Under the pieces are notes generated by a model. It saw only the letters and a program-made list of their open reading frames with translations. It did not search any database and had not been told where the DNA came from. Both the position numbers and the translations under genes were made by a program. From contig JAHRCV010000002.1 of NCBI GenBank assembly GCA_019083985.1, forward strand, positions 124,001-188,000: a stretch of DNA of 64,000 nt, in the 5' to 3' direction. This DNA is from Rhizobiales bacterium TNE-4. Lineage in GTDB: Bacteria; Pseudomonadota; Alphaproteobacteria; Rhizobiales; Beijerinckiaceae. Below, one piece after another: positions 36,886 through 44,863 of the stretch (within the stretch, counting starts at the first letter, position 1; every line of letters starts with the position of its first letter).

Positions 36886-37764
36886 TCACTCGAACCGTGT
36901 GATGCGTTCGCCGAACAGGCCGCGCGGCCGCACGAGGAGAACAATCAGCATCAACAGATAAATCGCAGCCGTCGATGCCGCCGAATAACCGATGGCGATC
37001 ATAACGCCCTTCACAAGACCGACGAGCAAAGCGGCCACCACGACGCCCCAGAACGACCCCAACCCACCAATCACAACCACCACGAAGGCTGGCGTGATGA
37101 TGTCGGCACCCATGGCCGGATGAACCGAATAGATCGGCGCAAGCAGAACACCGGCAAGACCGGCGAGGCCAATACCAATGGCCGCGACGGCCGCCATGTA
37201 GGGCTCGAGCGAAATACCGAGCGCGCCAACCATATCGGGGTTCTGCACACCGGCGCGCACAACGCGGCCGAAGGCGGTTTTCTGCAACAGGAACCAGAGT
37301 GCCAACACGCATGTAGCGGCGACGATCAGGAGCATGGTGCGATAGAACGAGTAGACGAAGTCGCCGAGAAAGACCTGTCCGCGCAACCATGATGGAATGG
37401 AATAGGAGAGAGGCGGCGCGCCGAAAATCATGCGCAAAGCCTGCTCGGCCACCATGGCGAGACCGAACGTCAGAAGCAGCGAGAGGATCGGGTCCGATCT
37501 GTAAAAGCGCCTGAAGAGAAACCGCTCAATCAGGATCCCGAAAAGAGCCACAGCAATGGGCGAAAGGACCAGCGAGCCGCCAAAACCAACATAAGGCGAA
37601 ATCACAAGCGTGAGATAGGCGCCGATCGCGTAGAAAGCGCCATGGGCGAGATTGACGATCCCGCCGAGCGAAAAGATCAACGACAAACCGAGAGCGATGA
37701 GCAGGTAATACACACCGTCGAGCAATCCATTGAGGATTTGCTGCGCAAAAAGCATCGTGGACAT
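36886..37764 (-). CDS. LivH-type ABC permease
   Basis: Second permease of the branched-chain amino acid-type (HAAT) uptake system. The 292-residue protein has about eight helices and the family motifs ILNGLLDGVYYLLIALGLSLIF, GIVNLAHGAFYAIGAYL and GGLGSFWGVVVAALLVG. It lies 13 nt upstream of the fused permease-ATPase gene and 75 nt downstream of livK, behind a terminator hairpin. Substrate is set by LivK and need not be an amino acid. Confidence 0.93.
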   Translation of the reverse strand: MSTMLFAQQILNGLLDGVYYLLIALGLSLIFSLGGIVNLAHGAFYAIGAYLTLVISPYVGFGGSLVLSPIAVALFGILIERFLFRRFYRSDPILSLLLTFGLAMVAEQALRMIFGAPPLSYSIPSWLRGQVFLGDFVYSFYRTMLLIVAATCVLALWFLLQKTAFGRVVRAGVQNPDMVGALGISLEPYMAAVAAIGIGLAGLAGVLLAPIYSVHPAMGADIITPAFVVVVIGGLGSFWGVVVAALLVGLVKGVMIAIGYSAASTAAIYLLMLIVLLVRPRGLFGERITRFE

Positions 37765-37800
37765 CGAGGCCCCGTTGAATCCGTCGCTAATAGAGAAGAA

Positions 37801-37831
37801 AAGGCCCCCGCCCGATGAGCGGGGGCCAAAA
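37801..37831 (-). terminator. Hairpin between livK and livH (terminator or attenuator)
   Basis: GGCCCCCGC (37803-37811) and GCGGGGGCC (37819-37827) form a perfect 9-bp GC stem, followed on the minus strand by TTTTCTTC. It starts 12 nt after the livK stop. Read-through would feed livH and later genes, so it probably sets a high binding protein to permease ratio. Confidence 0.8.
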
Positions 37832-37839
37832 TTCAGATC

Positions 37840-39093
37840 TTACGATCCAAAATTGCAGGTCGCTTCATCCTTGGTCGAAGCGATCACTTCAAGGCTTTCA
37901 TTCGGGCCCGGAACCGGAGCCGAAGACTTGAAGATGTCCCACTGATTCTTGATCTGATCAGCGGGCAGCGCCGTGATGGCATACATTTCCTGCATCAGCT
38001 GGTGATCCTGTGCACGGAAATAGCCTTCGCGTGTCTTCAGCACGTCGAACTTTGCACCCTTTTCAAGATGCTCGACGATCTTGGTCTGATCGGTCGTCTT
38101 CAGTTCGTTCATGGACTGCGCCATGATCTTGAGCGCCATGTAATCGCCCCAAGCCTGGTTTTCCGGCGGCTTGCCATACTTCTTGGTGAAGGCGGCGACA
38201 AAGGCTTTTGAACCAGCCGTATCGATCAGGTGATGCCAGACCACCGGCCATGTGCCGACGAAATTGCCCTTGCCTGCAGCCCAAGCGAGCGCGGTGTCGA
38301 AACCGAAACCGCCGACCGGGAATTTCAGACCGAATTCCGCATATTGCTTGAGGAAGTTCGTGATCTGGTTGCCAGCAAGGTTCAGCACGACGAGGTCAGG
38401 CTTCGCGTTGCGGATCTTGAGCAGATAGGACGAGAAGTCCGTTGCATCCGTCGGGACGAGATCGTCACCGGCGAACTTGCCGCCATTGCCTTCCATGAAG
38501 CGCTTGGCGACCTTGAGAAGATCGTGGCCGAACGCATAGTCCGCCGTCAGCGAATACCAGCTCTTGCCGTTGACAAGACCGTCGCGGAGGAAGGAGCGAC
38601 CCACTGACTTCACATACATCGAGTTCTGCGCCTCGACGTGGAACATGTACTTCTTGCAATCGCCGCCGCGCAGCGCATCAGAATTGCCGCCGGTGTTGAT
38701 GAAGATCTTCTTGTTGCGCTGAGCCACCTGAGCGATCGTCAAGCAGGAAGCCGATGAGATTTCGCCGAGGATACAGGTGACATTGTCACGCTCGAACATG
38801 CGTTCGGCCTTGGTCGACGCCGTCTGCGGATTGACGGAATCTTCTTTCAGAAGCTCAATTTTACGGCCCATCACGCCGCCGCTGGCATTGATTTCTTCCG
38901 CCGCCAGATCAATCGCCATCACGGCATATTCACCGAGCGGGCCAAGAAAGCCGGTGCGCGGCGTCAGATGACCGATGCGGATTGCATCGGATTGCGCGCG
39001 GACGATGGCCGGAGCCCCGATCCCCGCCAGCAAGGCCATTCCGGCAGCGCCTTTGAGTAGGCCACGACGTGACACTTCATCATGATGAGACAT
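37840..39093 (-). CDS. ABC transporter substrate-binding protein (LivK-like), Tat-exported
   Basis: Periplasmic-binding protein of type 1 fold, 417 residues from the ATG at 39093, which follows GGGAGAG. The N-terminus MSHHDEVSRRGLLKGAAGMALLAGIG is a Tat signal (SRRGLLK). The mature part has IRIGHLTPRTGFLGPLGEYAVMAIDLAAEEINASGG, CILGEISSASCLTIAQVA and TADYAFGHDLLKVAKRF. The upstream in-frame extension to 39249 has no support. Family members bind amino acids, amides, urea or aromatic acids. The operon partners BKACE and hydroxyacyl dehydrogenase hint at a hydroxy or amino acid. Confidence 0.93.
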   Translation of the reverse strand: MSHHDEVSRRGLLKGAAGMALLAGIGAPAIVRAQSDAIRIGHLTPRTGFLGPLGEYAVMAIDLAAEEINASGGVMGRKIELLKEDSVNPQTASTKAERMFERDNVTCILGEISSASCLTIAQVAQRNKKIFINTGGNSDALRGGDCKKYMFHVEAQNSMYVKSVGRSFLRDGLVNGKSWYSLTADYAFGHDLLKVAKRFMEGNGGKFAGDDLVPTDATDFSSYLLKIRNAKPDLVVLNLAGNQITNFLKQYAEFGLKFPVGGFGFDTALAWAAGKGNFVGTWPVVWHHLIDTAGSKAFVAAFTKKYGKPPENQAWGDYMALKIMAQSMNELKTTDQTKIVEHLEKGAKFDVLKTREGYFRAQDHQLMQEMYAITALPADQIKNQWDIFKSSAPVPGPNESLEVIASTKDEATCNFGS

Positions 39094-39189
39094 GCGTTCA
39101 CTCTCCCTATGGTCCGCCGAAGCGGGTTTATCGTTTCCTCTCGGCTGCCGGCCGCTCCTTATGGTGGGCGTTGACGGCAAGCCGTGATC

Positions 39190-39199
39190 TGTGATCACA
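39190..39199. promoter_or_regulatory. Candidate GntR operator (TGTGATCACA palindrome)
   Basis: A perfect 10-bp palindrome lies between the divergent livK and GntR genes, 58 nt upstream of the GntR start and about 97 nt upstream of livK. FCD-type GntR regulators often bind short palindromes in such divergent regions. Only the position supports it. Confidence 0.4.
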
Positions 39200-39257
39200 A
39201 TCAGTCTGTCGCAGCCTATAGCACTTGTAAAGCCCACCCGTAGCCGCACCCCAACCG

Positions 39258-39956
39258 ATGAACATCAGACCGCCCACTGCCGAGATGGAACCGATCGAGC
39301 GGATGACGCTCGGGGACCGGGCCTATCGCCAGATCGCCGATCTGTTGATTGCTGGCCGGCTAGCGCCCGGGGAGCGCATGTCACTGCGCTCCACCGCCGA
39401 GGCGCTGGGCGTCTCAATGATGCCAATCCGTGAAGCTGTGACCCGTTTGGTGGCAGACAACGCGCTTGAAGTGGCACCTAACAGGGCCGTCCGCGTACCA
39501 ATTATGAGCGCGACGCGTTTTCTTGACCTCACCGCCGCCCGCATTGTGGTGGAAGGCCATGCGGCTGCGCGCGCCGCCACGTTGCGCGACGAAGGCGATC
39601 TGGCCCGCATCAGGACGCTCGACGAAGCGTTTCGCAAAGAGACACAGAAACGCAAACCCGACCTCGCAGCAGCTGTCGCGCATAATCAGGCGTTGCATTT
39701 CGCTGTCTACGAGGCCGCACGCTCCCCGCAACTCGCCGAGATGATCCGCTCGCTCTGGCTGAAAGCCGGGCCCGTGATCAATCTTGATCTGCGCGCCAAT
39801 CCTGACCGGCTGAAACATACGCGCGCTGTCATTTTCCACGCCGATCTTGTCGATGCACTCATTCAATCCGATTCCGCGCGCGCGCGCGCCGCTGTCGAGC
39901 AGGACATTCAAGGCGCCGCCGATTTCATCGTTTCGCAGGGCCATCTGCCCGAATAG
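39258..39956 (+). CDS. GntR-family regulator (FadR/FCD subfamily)
   Basis: Transcription factor of 232 residues. The N-terminal winged helix (DRAYRQIADLLIAGRLAPGERMSLRSTAEALGVSMMPIREAVTRLVADNALEV) is followed by an FCD effector domain of all-alpha type with HNQALHFAVYEAARSPQLAEMIRSLW and HADLVDALIQSDSARARAAVEQDI, whose histidines and acidic residue would hold a metal and a carboxylate effector. It diverges from the livK operon and precedes an SDR by 9 nt, so it probably controls both in response to the catabolised acid. Confidence 0.93.
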   Translation: MNIRPPTAEMEPIERMTLGDRAYRQIADLLIAGRLAPGERMSLRSTAEALGVSMMPIREAVTRLVADNALEVAPNRAVRVPIMSATRFLDLTAARIVVEGHAAARAATLRDEGDLARIRTLDEAFRKETQKRKPDLAAAVAHNQALHFAVYEAARSPQLAEMIRSLWLKAGPVINLDLRANPDRLKHTRAVIFHADLVDALIQSDSARARAAVEQDIQGAADFIVSQGHLPE

Positions 39957-39965
39957 GAGTTCAAC

Positions 39966-40742
39966 ATGGATCTGGAATTGAAGGGTCAGAAGATCATCGT
40001 CACGGCTGGCGCCGGTGGCATCGGGCTAGAAATTGCTCGCGCTTTTGTCCGTGAAGGCGCGCATGTCGTGGTCTGTGATGTCGATCGCGATGCGCTGAAG
40101 GCCCTCGCCTCCTCCGACCCTGCCTTGAAAGCGCATTATTGCGATGTCGCCGACCGTGCACAGGTCGCCACATTCTTCGATGCAGCGATCAAGGATTTGG
40201 GCGGCCTTGATTGCCTCGTGAACAATGCGGGCATCGCCGGACCAACAGGCCGCGTCGAAGCGATCAATCCTGAAGATTGGGAACGCTGCATCGCCGTCTG
40301 CCTCACGAGCCAATTCAACTGCGCCCGTCTCGCCGTACCGCATCTGCGTAAGAGCACCAACCCGTCGATCGTGAACCTCTCGTCGGCAGCTGGGAAATTT
40401 GGCTTTGCGATGCGCACACCCTATGCGGCTGCCAAATGGGGCGTCATCGGCTTCACCAAATCGCTTTCGATTGAACTGGGCGAAGACAAGATCCGCGTGA
40501 ACGCAGTTCTCCCTGGCCTCGTTGCGGGCGATCGTCAGCGGCGCGTGCTTGAGGCGCGCGCACAGCAGCGCGGCATGAGCTTCAAGGACACGGAAGCCGC
40601 GGCCTTTTCTTTCACCTCGATCAAGGATTATGTGACGCCACAGCAGATCGCAGATCAGATCGTGTTCATCGCGAGCCCACGTGGCAAAACGATCTCGGGC
40701 CAAGCCCTTTCGGTTGATGGCGATACACGCATGCTCGGTTGA
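39966..40742 (+). CDS. Short-chain dehydrogenase/reductase (SDR)
   Basis: Classical SDR of 258 residues. Cofactor loop TAGAGGIGLEIA near residues 14-25, CDVDRD suggesting NAD preference, NNAGIAG, and the catalytic set S (LSSAAGKFGF), Y and K (PYAAAKWG). The C-terminus ends GKTISGQALSVDGDTRMLG. It follows the GntR gene by 9 nt and is likely co-transcribed. The substrate is unknown; a hydroxy acid or sugar acid related to the adjacent liv/BKACE operon or to the fucose-type genes is plausible. Confidence 0.92.
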   Translation: MDLELKGQKIIVTAGAGGIGLEIARAFVREGAHVVVCDVDRDALKALASSDPALKAHYCDVADRAQVATFFDAAIKDLGGLDCLVNNAGIAGPTGRVEAINPEDWERCIAVCLTSQFNCARLAVPHLRKSTNPSIVNLSSAAGKFGFAMRTPYAAAKWGVIGFTKSLSIELGEDKIRVNAVLPGLVAGDRQRRVLEARAQQRGMSFKDTEAAAFSFTSIKDYVTPQQIADQIVFIASPRGKTISGQALSVDGDTRMLG

Positions 40743-40745
40743 GCC

Positions 40746-41147
40746 TTGGATCATTTGAGAAAAAAGATTGTCGTCGAACGAGATGGATTTCACCATCTCG
40801 TCTTCGTCGGCTTGCGTGCGAAAAGCGCCCTCGTGTTTGCAGAGGACATCGCACGACTACAAAACAAAATCACCACGATCGTCGAAGAATCGCATCACGT
40901 AAGGGCATGCGCATTCTTCGGCAACGAAGCGCGGATTGAGGATGACCTCCAATTCGGATTTCACGCTATTTTCGACACCGAAAACGGTCTTGATTCCGTC
41001 CGTGCACGCGCCGATCACATCGCCTTGATGGATTGGTTTGATCGTGTGAGCAATGGGCGGCGAGTGGAGATCAACGCGGTTGTTGAAAACGGGCAGCGGC
41101 GCGGTTCCAATCGCATACCGGGGCGTGGCCTATTGACGCGACCGTAA
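40746..41147 (+). CDS. Uncertain open reading frame, 133 codons, TTG start
   Basis: I do not recognise this product. The frame begins with TTG 3 nt after the SDR stop and ends exactly at a terminator. That layout favours a last operon gene, as does the lack of a better frame in the 450-base gap. Against it: codon use is unlike neighbours (AGA, CGA, CTA, GGA are frequent), no ribosome site is seen, and no motif stands out. The sequence contains HHLVFVGLRAKSALVFAED and FGFHAIFDTENGLDSV. It may be a decayed gene. Confidence 0.3.
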   Translation: MDHLRKKIVVERDGFHHLVFVGLRAKSALVFAEDIARLQNKITTIVEESHHVRACAFFGNEARIEDDLQFGFHAIFDTENGLDSVRARADHIALMDWFDRVSNGRRVEINAVVENGQRRGSNRIPGRGLLTRP

Positions 41148-41175
41148 AAAAGCCACGCACGACGCGCGGCTTTTT
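41147..41175. terminator. Bidirectional terminator after the SDR operon
   Basis: AAAAAGCC (41147-41154) pairs with GGCTTTTT (41168-41175), with an inner CGC/GCG pairing. It ends 17 nt before the stop of the convergent DapA-like gene, so it can serve both strands. Confidence 0.8.
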
Positions 41176-41192
41176 ATAATGTGGGTTGATGT

Positions 41193-42137
41193 TCAGCCTG
41201 CCAATTTCGCTGACCACGCTTTGTACCACGTCTTGAACAAGCCATGCTGCGCCGTCAGATAATTCTTCTGGCTTTCAGAAAGCTTGTCCGACGGGTTGAT
41301 GTGCAGGCGATATTCGTCATGGCCTTCGAGAACCATGAGATATTTGTAATAGAGCACGAGGTCGACGCCCTCGTCGAACGATGAAAGCACACCAAGCGCC
41401 CGCTCAAGCTCTTGCGCATGGCGCATGGCCACCGGATCGCCCGCCGCCGCCTTCTGGCACAGGCTGATGAGATGCAGCGTTTCCTTGGGCAACGCATTGC
41501 CGATCCCGGTGATGGCACCGACCGCGCCGCAATTGACATAGCCATGGAACACCTGCGTATCGACACCGACCAAAAGCATGATCGAGGGATCGCGGCTGGT
41601 GATGTGTTCTGCCGCATAACGCAATGACGCCGCGCCGCCGAATTCCTTGAAGCCGACGAGATGCGGATATTTCTTGTTCAGTTCGAAGAACAGATCCGCC
41701 TTCGTCTCATAACCATAATAAGGGCTGTTGTAGATGACGGCCGGGAGATCCACCGCCGCTTCGAGCACGCCTTCGAAATGGGCGCGCTGCGCTGCGACTG
41801 ATGACCCGCGCGACAGAACGCGCGGAATAACCATCAGACCCTTTGCACCCGCTTTCTTCGCATGGGCCGCCAGCGCCATGGCGCGCTTCGGGTTCTGCGC
41901 ACCCGTCCCGACAACGACCGGCACGCCCGCGCCGACCAAAGCTTCGACACCTTCCATGCGCTGTTCATCGGTCAGCAGCGGCCAATCGCCCATCGACCCG
42001 GCATAGACGACGGCGGACATGCCAGCATCGATCAGACTGCGGCCGGTCCGTGCCAGCGCCTTAAAATCAGGAGTTCCCTTGGCATCGCAAGGGGTCATCA
42101 GGGCCGGGATTGTGCCTTTGAAAAAGTCGGCGTTCAT
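41193..42137 (-). CDS. Dihydrodipicolinate synthase-family aldolase/lyase (DapA-like)
   Basis: Class I Schiff-base TIM-barrel enzyme of 314 residues. The barrel start is GTIPALMTPCDAKGTPDFKALARTGRSLIDAG, the substrate loop SMGDWPLLTDEQR, the catalytic tyrosine VIYNSPYYGYETK, and the Schiff-base lysine VGFKEFGG. The usual GTTGE is replaced by GSMGD, so it is not biosynthetic DapA. Possible roles are a 2-keto-3-deoxy sugar acid aldolase or a deaminase of hydroxyproline type. The ATG at 42137 (MNADFFKGT) is chosen over an open frame from 42269. Divergent from the DUF393 gene. Confidence 0.88.
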   Translation of the reverse strand: MNADFFKGTIPALMTPCDAKGTPDFKALARTGRSLIDAGMSAVVYAGSMGDWPLLTDEQRMEGVEALVGAGVPVVVGTGAQNPKRAMALAAHAKKAGAKGLMVIPRVLSRGSSVAAQRAHFEGVLEAAVDLPAVIYNSPYYGYETKADLFFELNKKYPHLVGFKEFGGAASLRYAAEHITSRDPSIMLLVGVDTQVFHGYVNCGAVGAITGIGNALPKETLHLISLCQKAAAGDPVAMRHAQELERALGVLSSFDEGVDLVLYYKYLMVLEGHDEYRLHINPSDKLSESQKNYLTAQHGLFKTWYKAWSAKLAG

Positions 42138-42291
42138 GGCGCTGTCGCTTCGTTGGGGGTTGGGTTTGGGGGTGACGTTCTGAGATATATCACAGCCTAG
42201 AGGCTCGGCGAATTCCCCGTCAAGCACTTCAAACGCCCGAAAGACCACTGAAACGGGGATCCAACCCAACGCGGCACCCGTAGATCAGCGT

Positions 42292-42702
42292 ATGAATGTC
42301 CCCACACCTGCTGAATCGTCTCCGCCCGACCGCGCTTGCGTCTATTTCGACGGGGCCTGCCCGCTCTGCCGTGCAGAGATCGCGCATTATCGCGCTCGGC
42401 CAGGGGCGGCTGATTTTGCCTGGATCGATGTGAGCGACCCCCTCGCTGACCCCGGGCCTGACCTTGCCCGGAGCGCCGCGCTGGCACGCTTTCATATTCG
42501 GCAGGCCGACGGCACTTTGGTGTCTGGAGCGGCCGCTTTCGTGGAAATTTGGAAGGGCCTAGCAGGATGGCGCTGGCTGGTTCCTCTCACCCGCATCCCG
42601 GGCGTGCTGCCGATCATGGAACGCGCCTATGGCGCCTTTTTGCCAATCAGGCCGCGCCTTTCGGCGTGGCTTGCCCGCCGGAATGCGGCAGCGCAGCGTT
42701 GA
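42292..42702 (+). CDS. DUF393 (DCC family) thiol-disulfide oxidoreductase-like protein
   Basis: A 136-residue protein with [19 protein letters not shown], the family's DG.CPLC motif that places a CxxC pair where thioredoxin-fold proteins have it. IDVSD and [31 protein letters not shown] complete the DUF393 pattern. The activity is predicted but untested for most members. It lies 44 nt upstream of the creatininase-like gene and on the same strand, with no obvious pathway link. Confidence 0.88.
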   Translation: MNVPTPAESSPPDRACVYFDGACPLCRAEIAHYRARPGAADFAWIDVSDPLADPGPDLARSAALARFHIRQADGTLVSGAAAFVEIWKGLAGWRWLVPLTRIPGVLPIMERAYGAFLPIRPRLSAWLARRNAAAQR

Positions 42703-42746
42703 CGTGAGCTGCGAAACTGGCACGCTCCCGCCGCAACAAGGGAGAG

Positions 42747-43517
42747 ATGCCAATGCAAGACGATGTTCTCTGGGCGCGTTCGACCGCTGAATCGCTACGC
42801 CGCCGCGCGGCAGAAGGCGCGGTCGTGATCCTGCCTGTCGCCTCGACGGAACAGCATGGCCCGCATCTCGCCACCGGTGTCGATACGATCTTGTGCGGCG
42901 AAGTCTGCCGCCGCGCCGCTCACCTCACCAAGGGGCCGACTGTCGTGGCTCCTACCCTATGGGTCGGCCTCGCCGAACATCACATGGAGTTTGGCGGCTC
43001 CTTCACCCTGACATTGCCGACATACAAAACTGTGATCGAAGAAATCTGCCGCTCCATCATGCGCGCCGGTTTCAAACACATCGTCATTTGCAATGGCCAT
43101 GGCGGCAATATCTCCGCGCTGAATGCGATGTCAGCCGACCTTGCTCGCTCGCTGGGGCAATCGGTTGGCATTGGCACGTATTGGCTGCTCGACCCCGACG
43201 CGATTGCCGCCGCACTCGAAGATCAGACCACCGTGTTGCACGCCTGCGAGGCCGAAACATCAATGATGCTGGCCCTTGCGCCTGAACTGGCTGACCCTGC
43301 CCGCTTCCACGAAGCCAATGGCGGCGAGACGAGCCCCACCAACAGCGCCACGCGTATTTTAAGCCCGGCCTTTCAGGTCTGGCGCGGTTTCAAGGCAATG
43401 ACGGCCACGGGCGTGATCGGCGATGCGGCCAAAGCCAGCGCTGAAAAAGGCGAACGGTTGCTCGACGCCTCGGCACGTGCGCTGGCGCGTTGTGTAGACG
43501 GTTTTGCGGGGCACTGA
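42747..43517 (+). CDS. Creatininase-family amidohydrolase
   Basis: Metal-dependent cyclic amidase of about 256 residues. PVASTEQHGPHLATGVDT gives the metal ligands E35, H37 and D46. NGHGGN (near 116-121) and CEAETSMMLALAPEL supply further ligands. The family opens creatinine and other cyclic amides, or acts on formamides. First gene of a plus-strand operon with carbamoylases and diaminopropionate ammonia-lyase, so a cyclic ureide is a reasonable substrate. AAGGGAGAG precedes the ATG at 42747; an ATG two codons on (42753) has better spacing. Confidence 0.9.
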   Translation: MPMQDDVLWARSTAESLRRRAAEGAVVILPVASTEQHGPHLATGVDTILCGEVCRRAAHLTKGPTVVAPTLWVGLAEHHMEFGGSFTLTLPTYKTVIEEICRSIMRAGFKHIVICNGHGGNISALNAMSADLARSLGQSVGIGTYWLLDPDAIAAALEDQTTVLHACEAETSMMLALAPELADPARFHEANGGETSPTNSATRILSPAFQVWRGFKAMTATGVIGDAAKASAEKGERLLDASARALARCVDGFAGH

Positions 43518-43622
43518 CGCGTCACAGCGGCGCAGACCGGTTGTGCACAAGCGGGCTTTGACAGAGCGGCAAGGCATGCAAGTCTCACGGACCGCATAAG
43601 CATGGCCTGCCGGAGTTGTTCA

Positions 43623-44861
43623 ATGAGTGAAATGCGTTCCAATCTGCGTATAGACGGGCCGCGTTTGCTCAATCGTCTGGCTGACCTCGGCGCGATCGGT
43701 GACACTGGCGATGGCGGCGCCCGTCGCCTCGCCTTGAGTGAAGAAGACAGGCAAGGCCGCAACTGGCTGAAGGCGCAGATGCACGCGCTTGGCCTAACGA
43801 TCGCGACCGACAAAATCGGCAATATCTTCGGCACATTGCCAGGCCGCGAAGATGGCCCACCGGTGATGCTTGGCTCTCATATCGATACGGTCGGCACTGG
43901 CGGACGCTATGATGGCGCACTTGGTGTGCTGGCGGGGCTCGAAGTGGTTGCCGTTTTGCGCGACGCTGGCATCACACCGCGCTATCCCGTGTGCATTGCA
44001 GCCTTCACCAATGAAGAAGGCGCGCGTTTTCAACCCGACATGATGGGCTCATGCGTCCACGCCGGCGTTCTTTCGCTTGAAGAAGCCTATGCCGCGCGTG
44101 ATGCCGATGGTGTAAGTGTGGGCGATGCCATTCGCGCCATCGACGCAATCGGCACTTTGGAACCCGGCAGCATCAAACCGCGCGCTTATCTTGAACTTCA
44201 TATCGAGCAAGGCCCGATCCTCGACAGTGAAGGACCGGTGATTGGCGCTGTCACGGGCGTGCAAGGCATTCGCTGGTTCGAGATCACGCTTGAAGGTGAA
44301 AGCAATCACGCCGGCACGACACCGATCTCCTATCGTCGCGATCCCGGCCTTGTGGCGTCCGCTCTCAATGTAGAAGCCCGGCAAGTTGCTGATTCCATCC
44401 TTGATCAACGCTGCACAATCGGCCGCATGGAATTCACGCCGGGTCAAATCAATGTCGTGCCCAAGCGCGTGACCATGACGCTCGATTTGCGGAATCCCAA
44501 CGATACGCATCTCGACAAGGCTGAGCATCATCTGAAGGAATTTCTTGCGACAACGGCCAAGGCCCATGGCGTCAGCGTATCGATTCAAGAAACTGCACGT
44601 TTTGCCGCAACGCCTTTCGATGAACGGCTCATTGTTGCTGTTGAAGGAGCGGCGAAAGAGATGGGCCACGCATCCCGCCGCATGGTTTCAGGCGCGGGGC
44701 ATGATGCGCAATTGATGGCGGCTATTGCGCCGGCCGCCATGATCTTTGTGCCGAGCGTCGATGGCCTGTCACATAACCCGCGCGAATTCACAAAACCCGA
44801 ACATATTGTAGCAGGTGGCGATGTGCTGCTTGCTGCCACCTTGCGCCTTGCGGATGCCTGA
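43623..44861 (+). CDS. M20-family carbamoylase/amidase (hydantoinase/carbamoylase type)
   Basis: Di-metal amidohydrolase of 412 residues that removes carbamoyl groups from N-carbamoyl L-amino acids, beta-ureido acids or allantoate. Metal ligands appear as H86 (GSHIDT), D97 (GGRYDGALGV), E132 (TNEEGARF) and H193 (ELHIEQGP). The lid domain has VTGVQGIRWFEITLEGESNHAGTTP. SGAGHDAQ gives the last histidine. The ATG at 43623 follows GGAG with 7-nt spacing. It lies 2 nt before dpaL, which points to a ureido-diaminopropionate or a related ureide as substrate. Confidence 0.93.
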   Translation: MSEMRSNLRIDGPRLLNRLADLGAIGDTGDGGARRLALSEEDRQGRNWLKAQMHALGLTIATDKIGNIFGTLPGREDGPPVMLGSHIDTVGTGGRYDGALGVLAGLEVVAVLRDAGITPRYPVCIAAFTNEEGARFQPDMMGSCVHAGVLSLEEAYAARDADGVSVGDAIRAIDAIGTLEPGSIKPRAYLELHIEQGPILDSEGPVIGAVTGVQGIRWFEITLEGESNHAGTTPISYRRDPGLVASALNVEARQVADSILDQRCTIGRMEFTPGQINVVPKRVTMTLDLRNPNDTHLDKAEHHLKEFLATTAKAHGVSVSIQETARFAATPFDERLIVAVEGAAKEMGHASRRMVSGAGHDAQLMAAIAPAAMIFVPSVDGLSHNPREFTKPEHIVAGGDVLLAATLRLADA

Positions 44862-44863
44862 CC

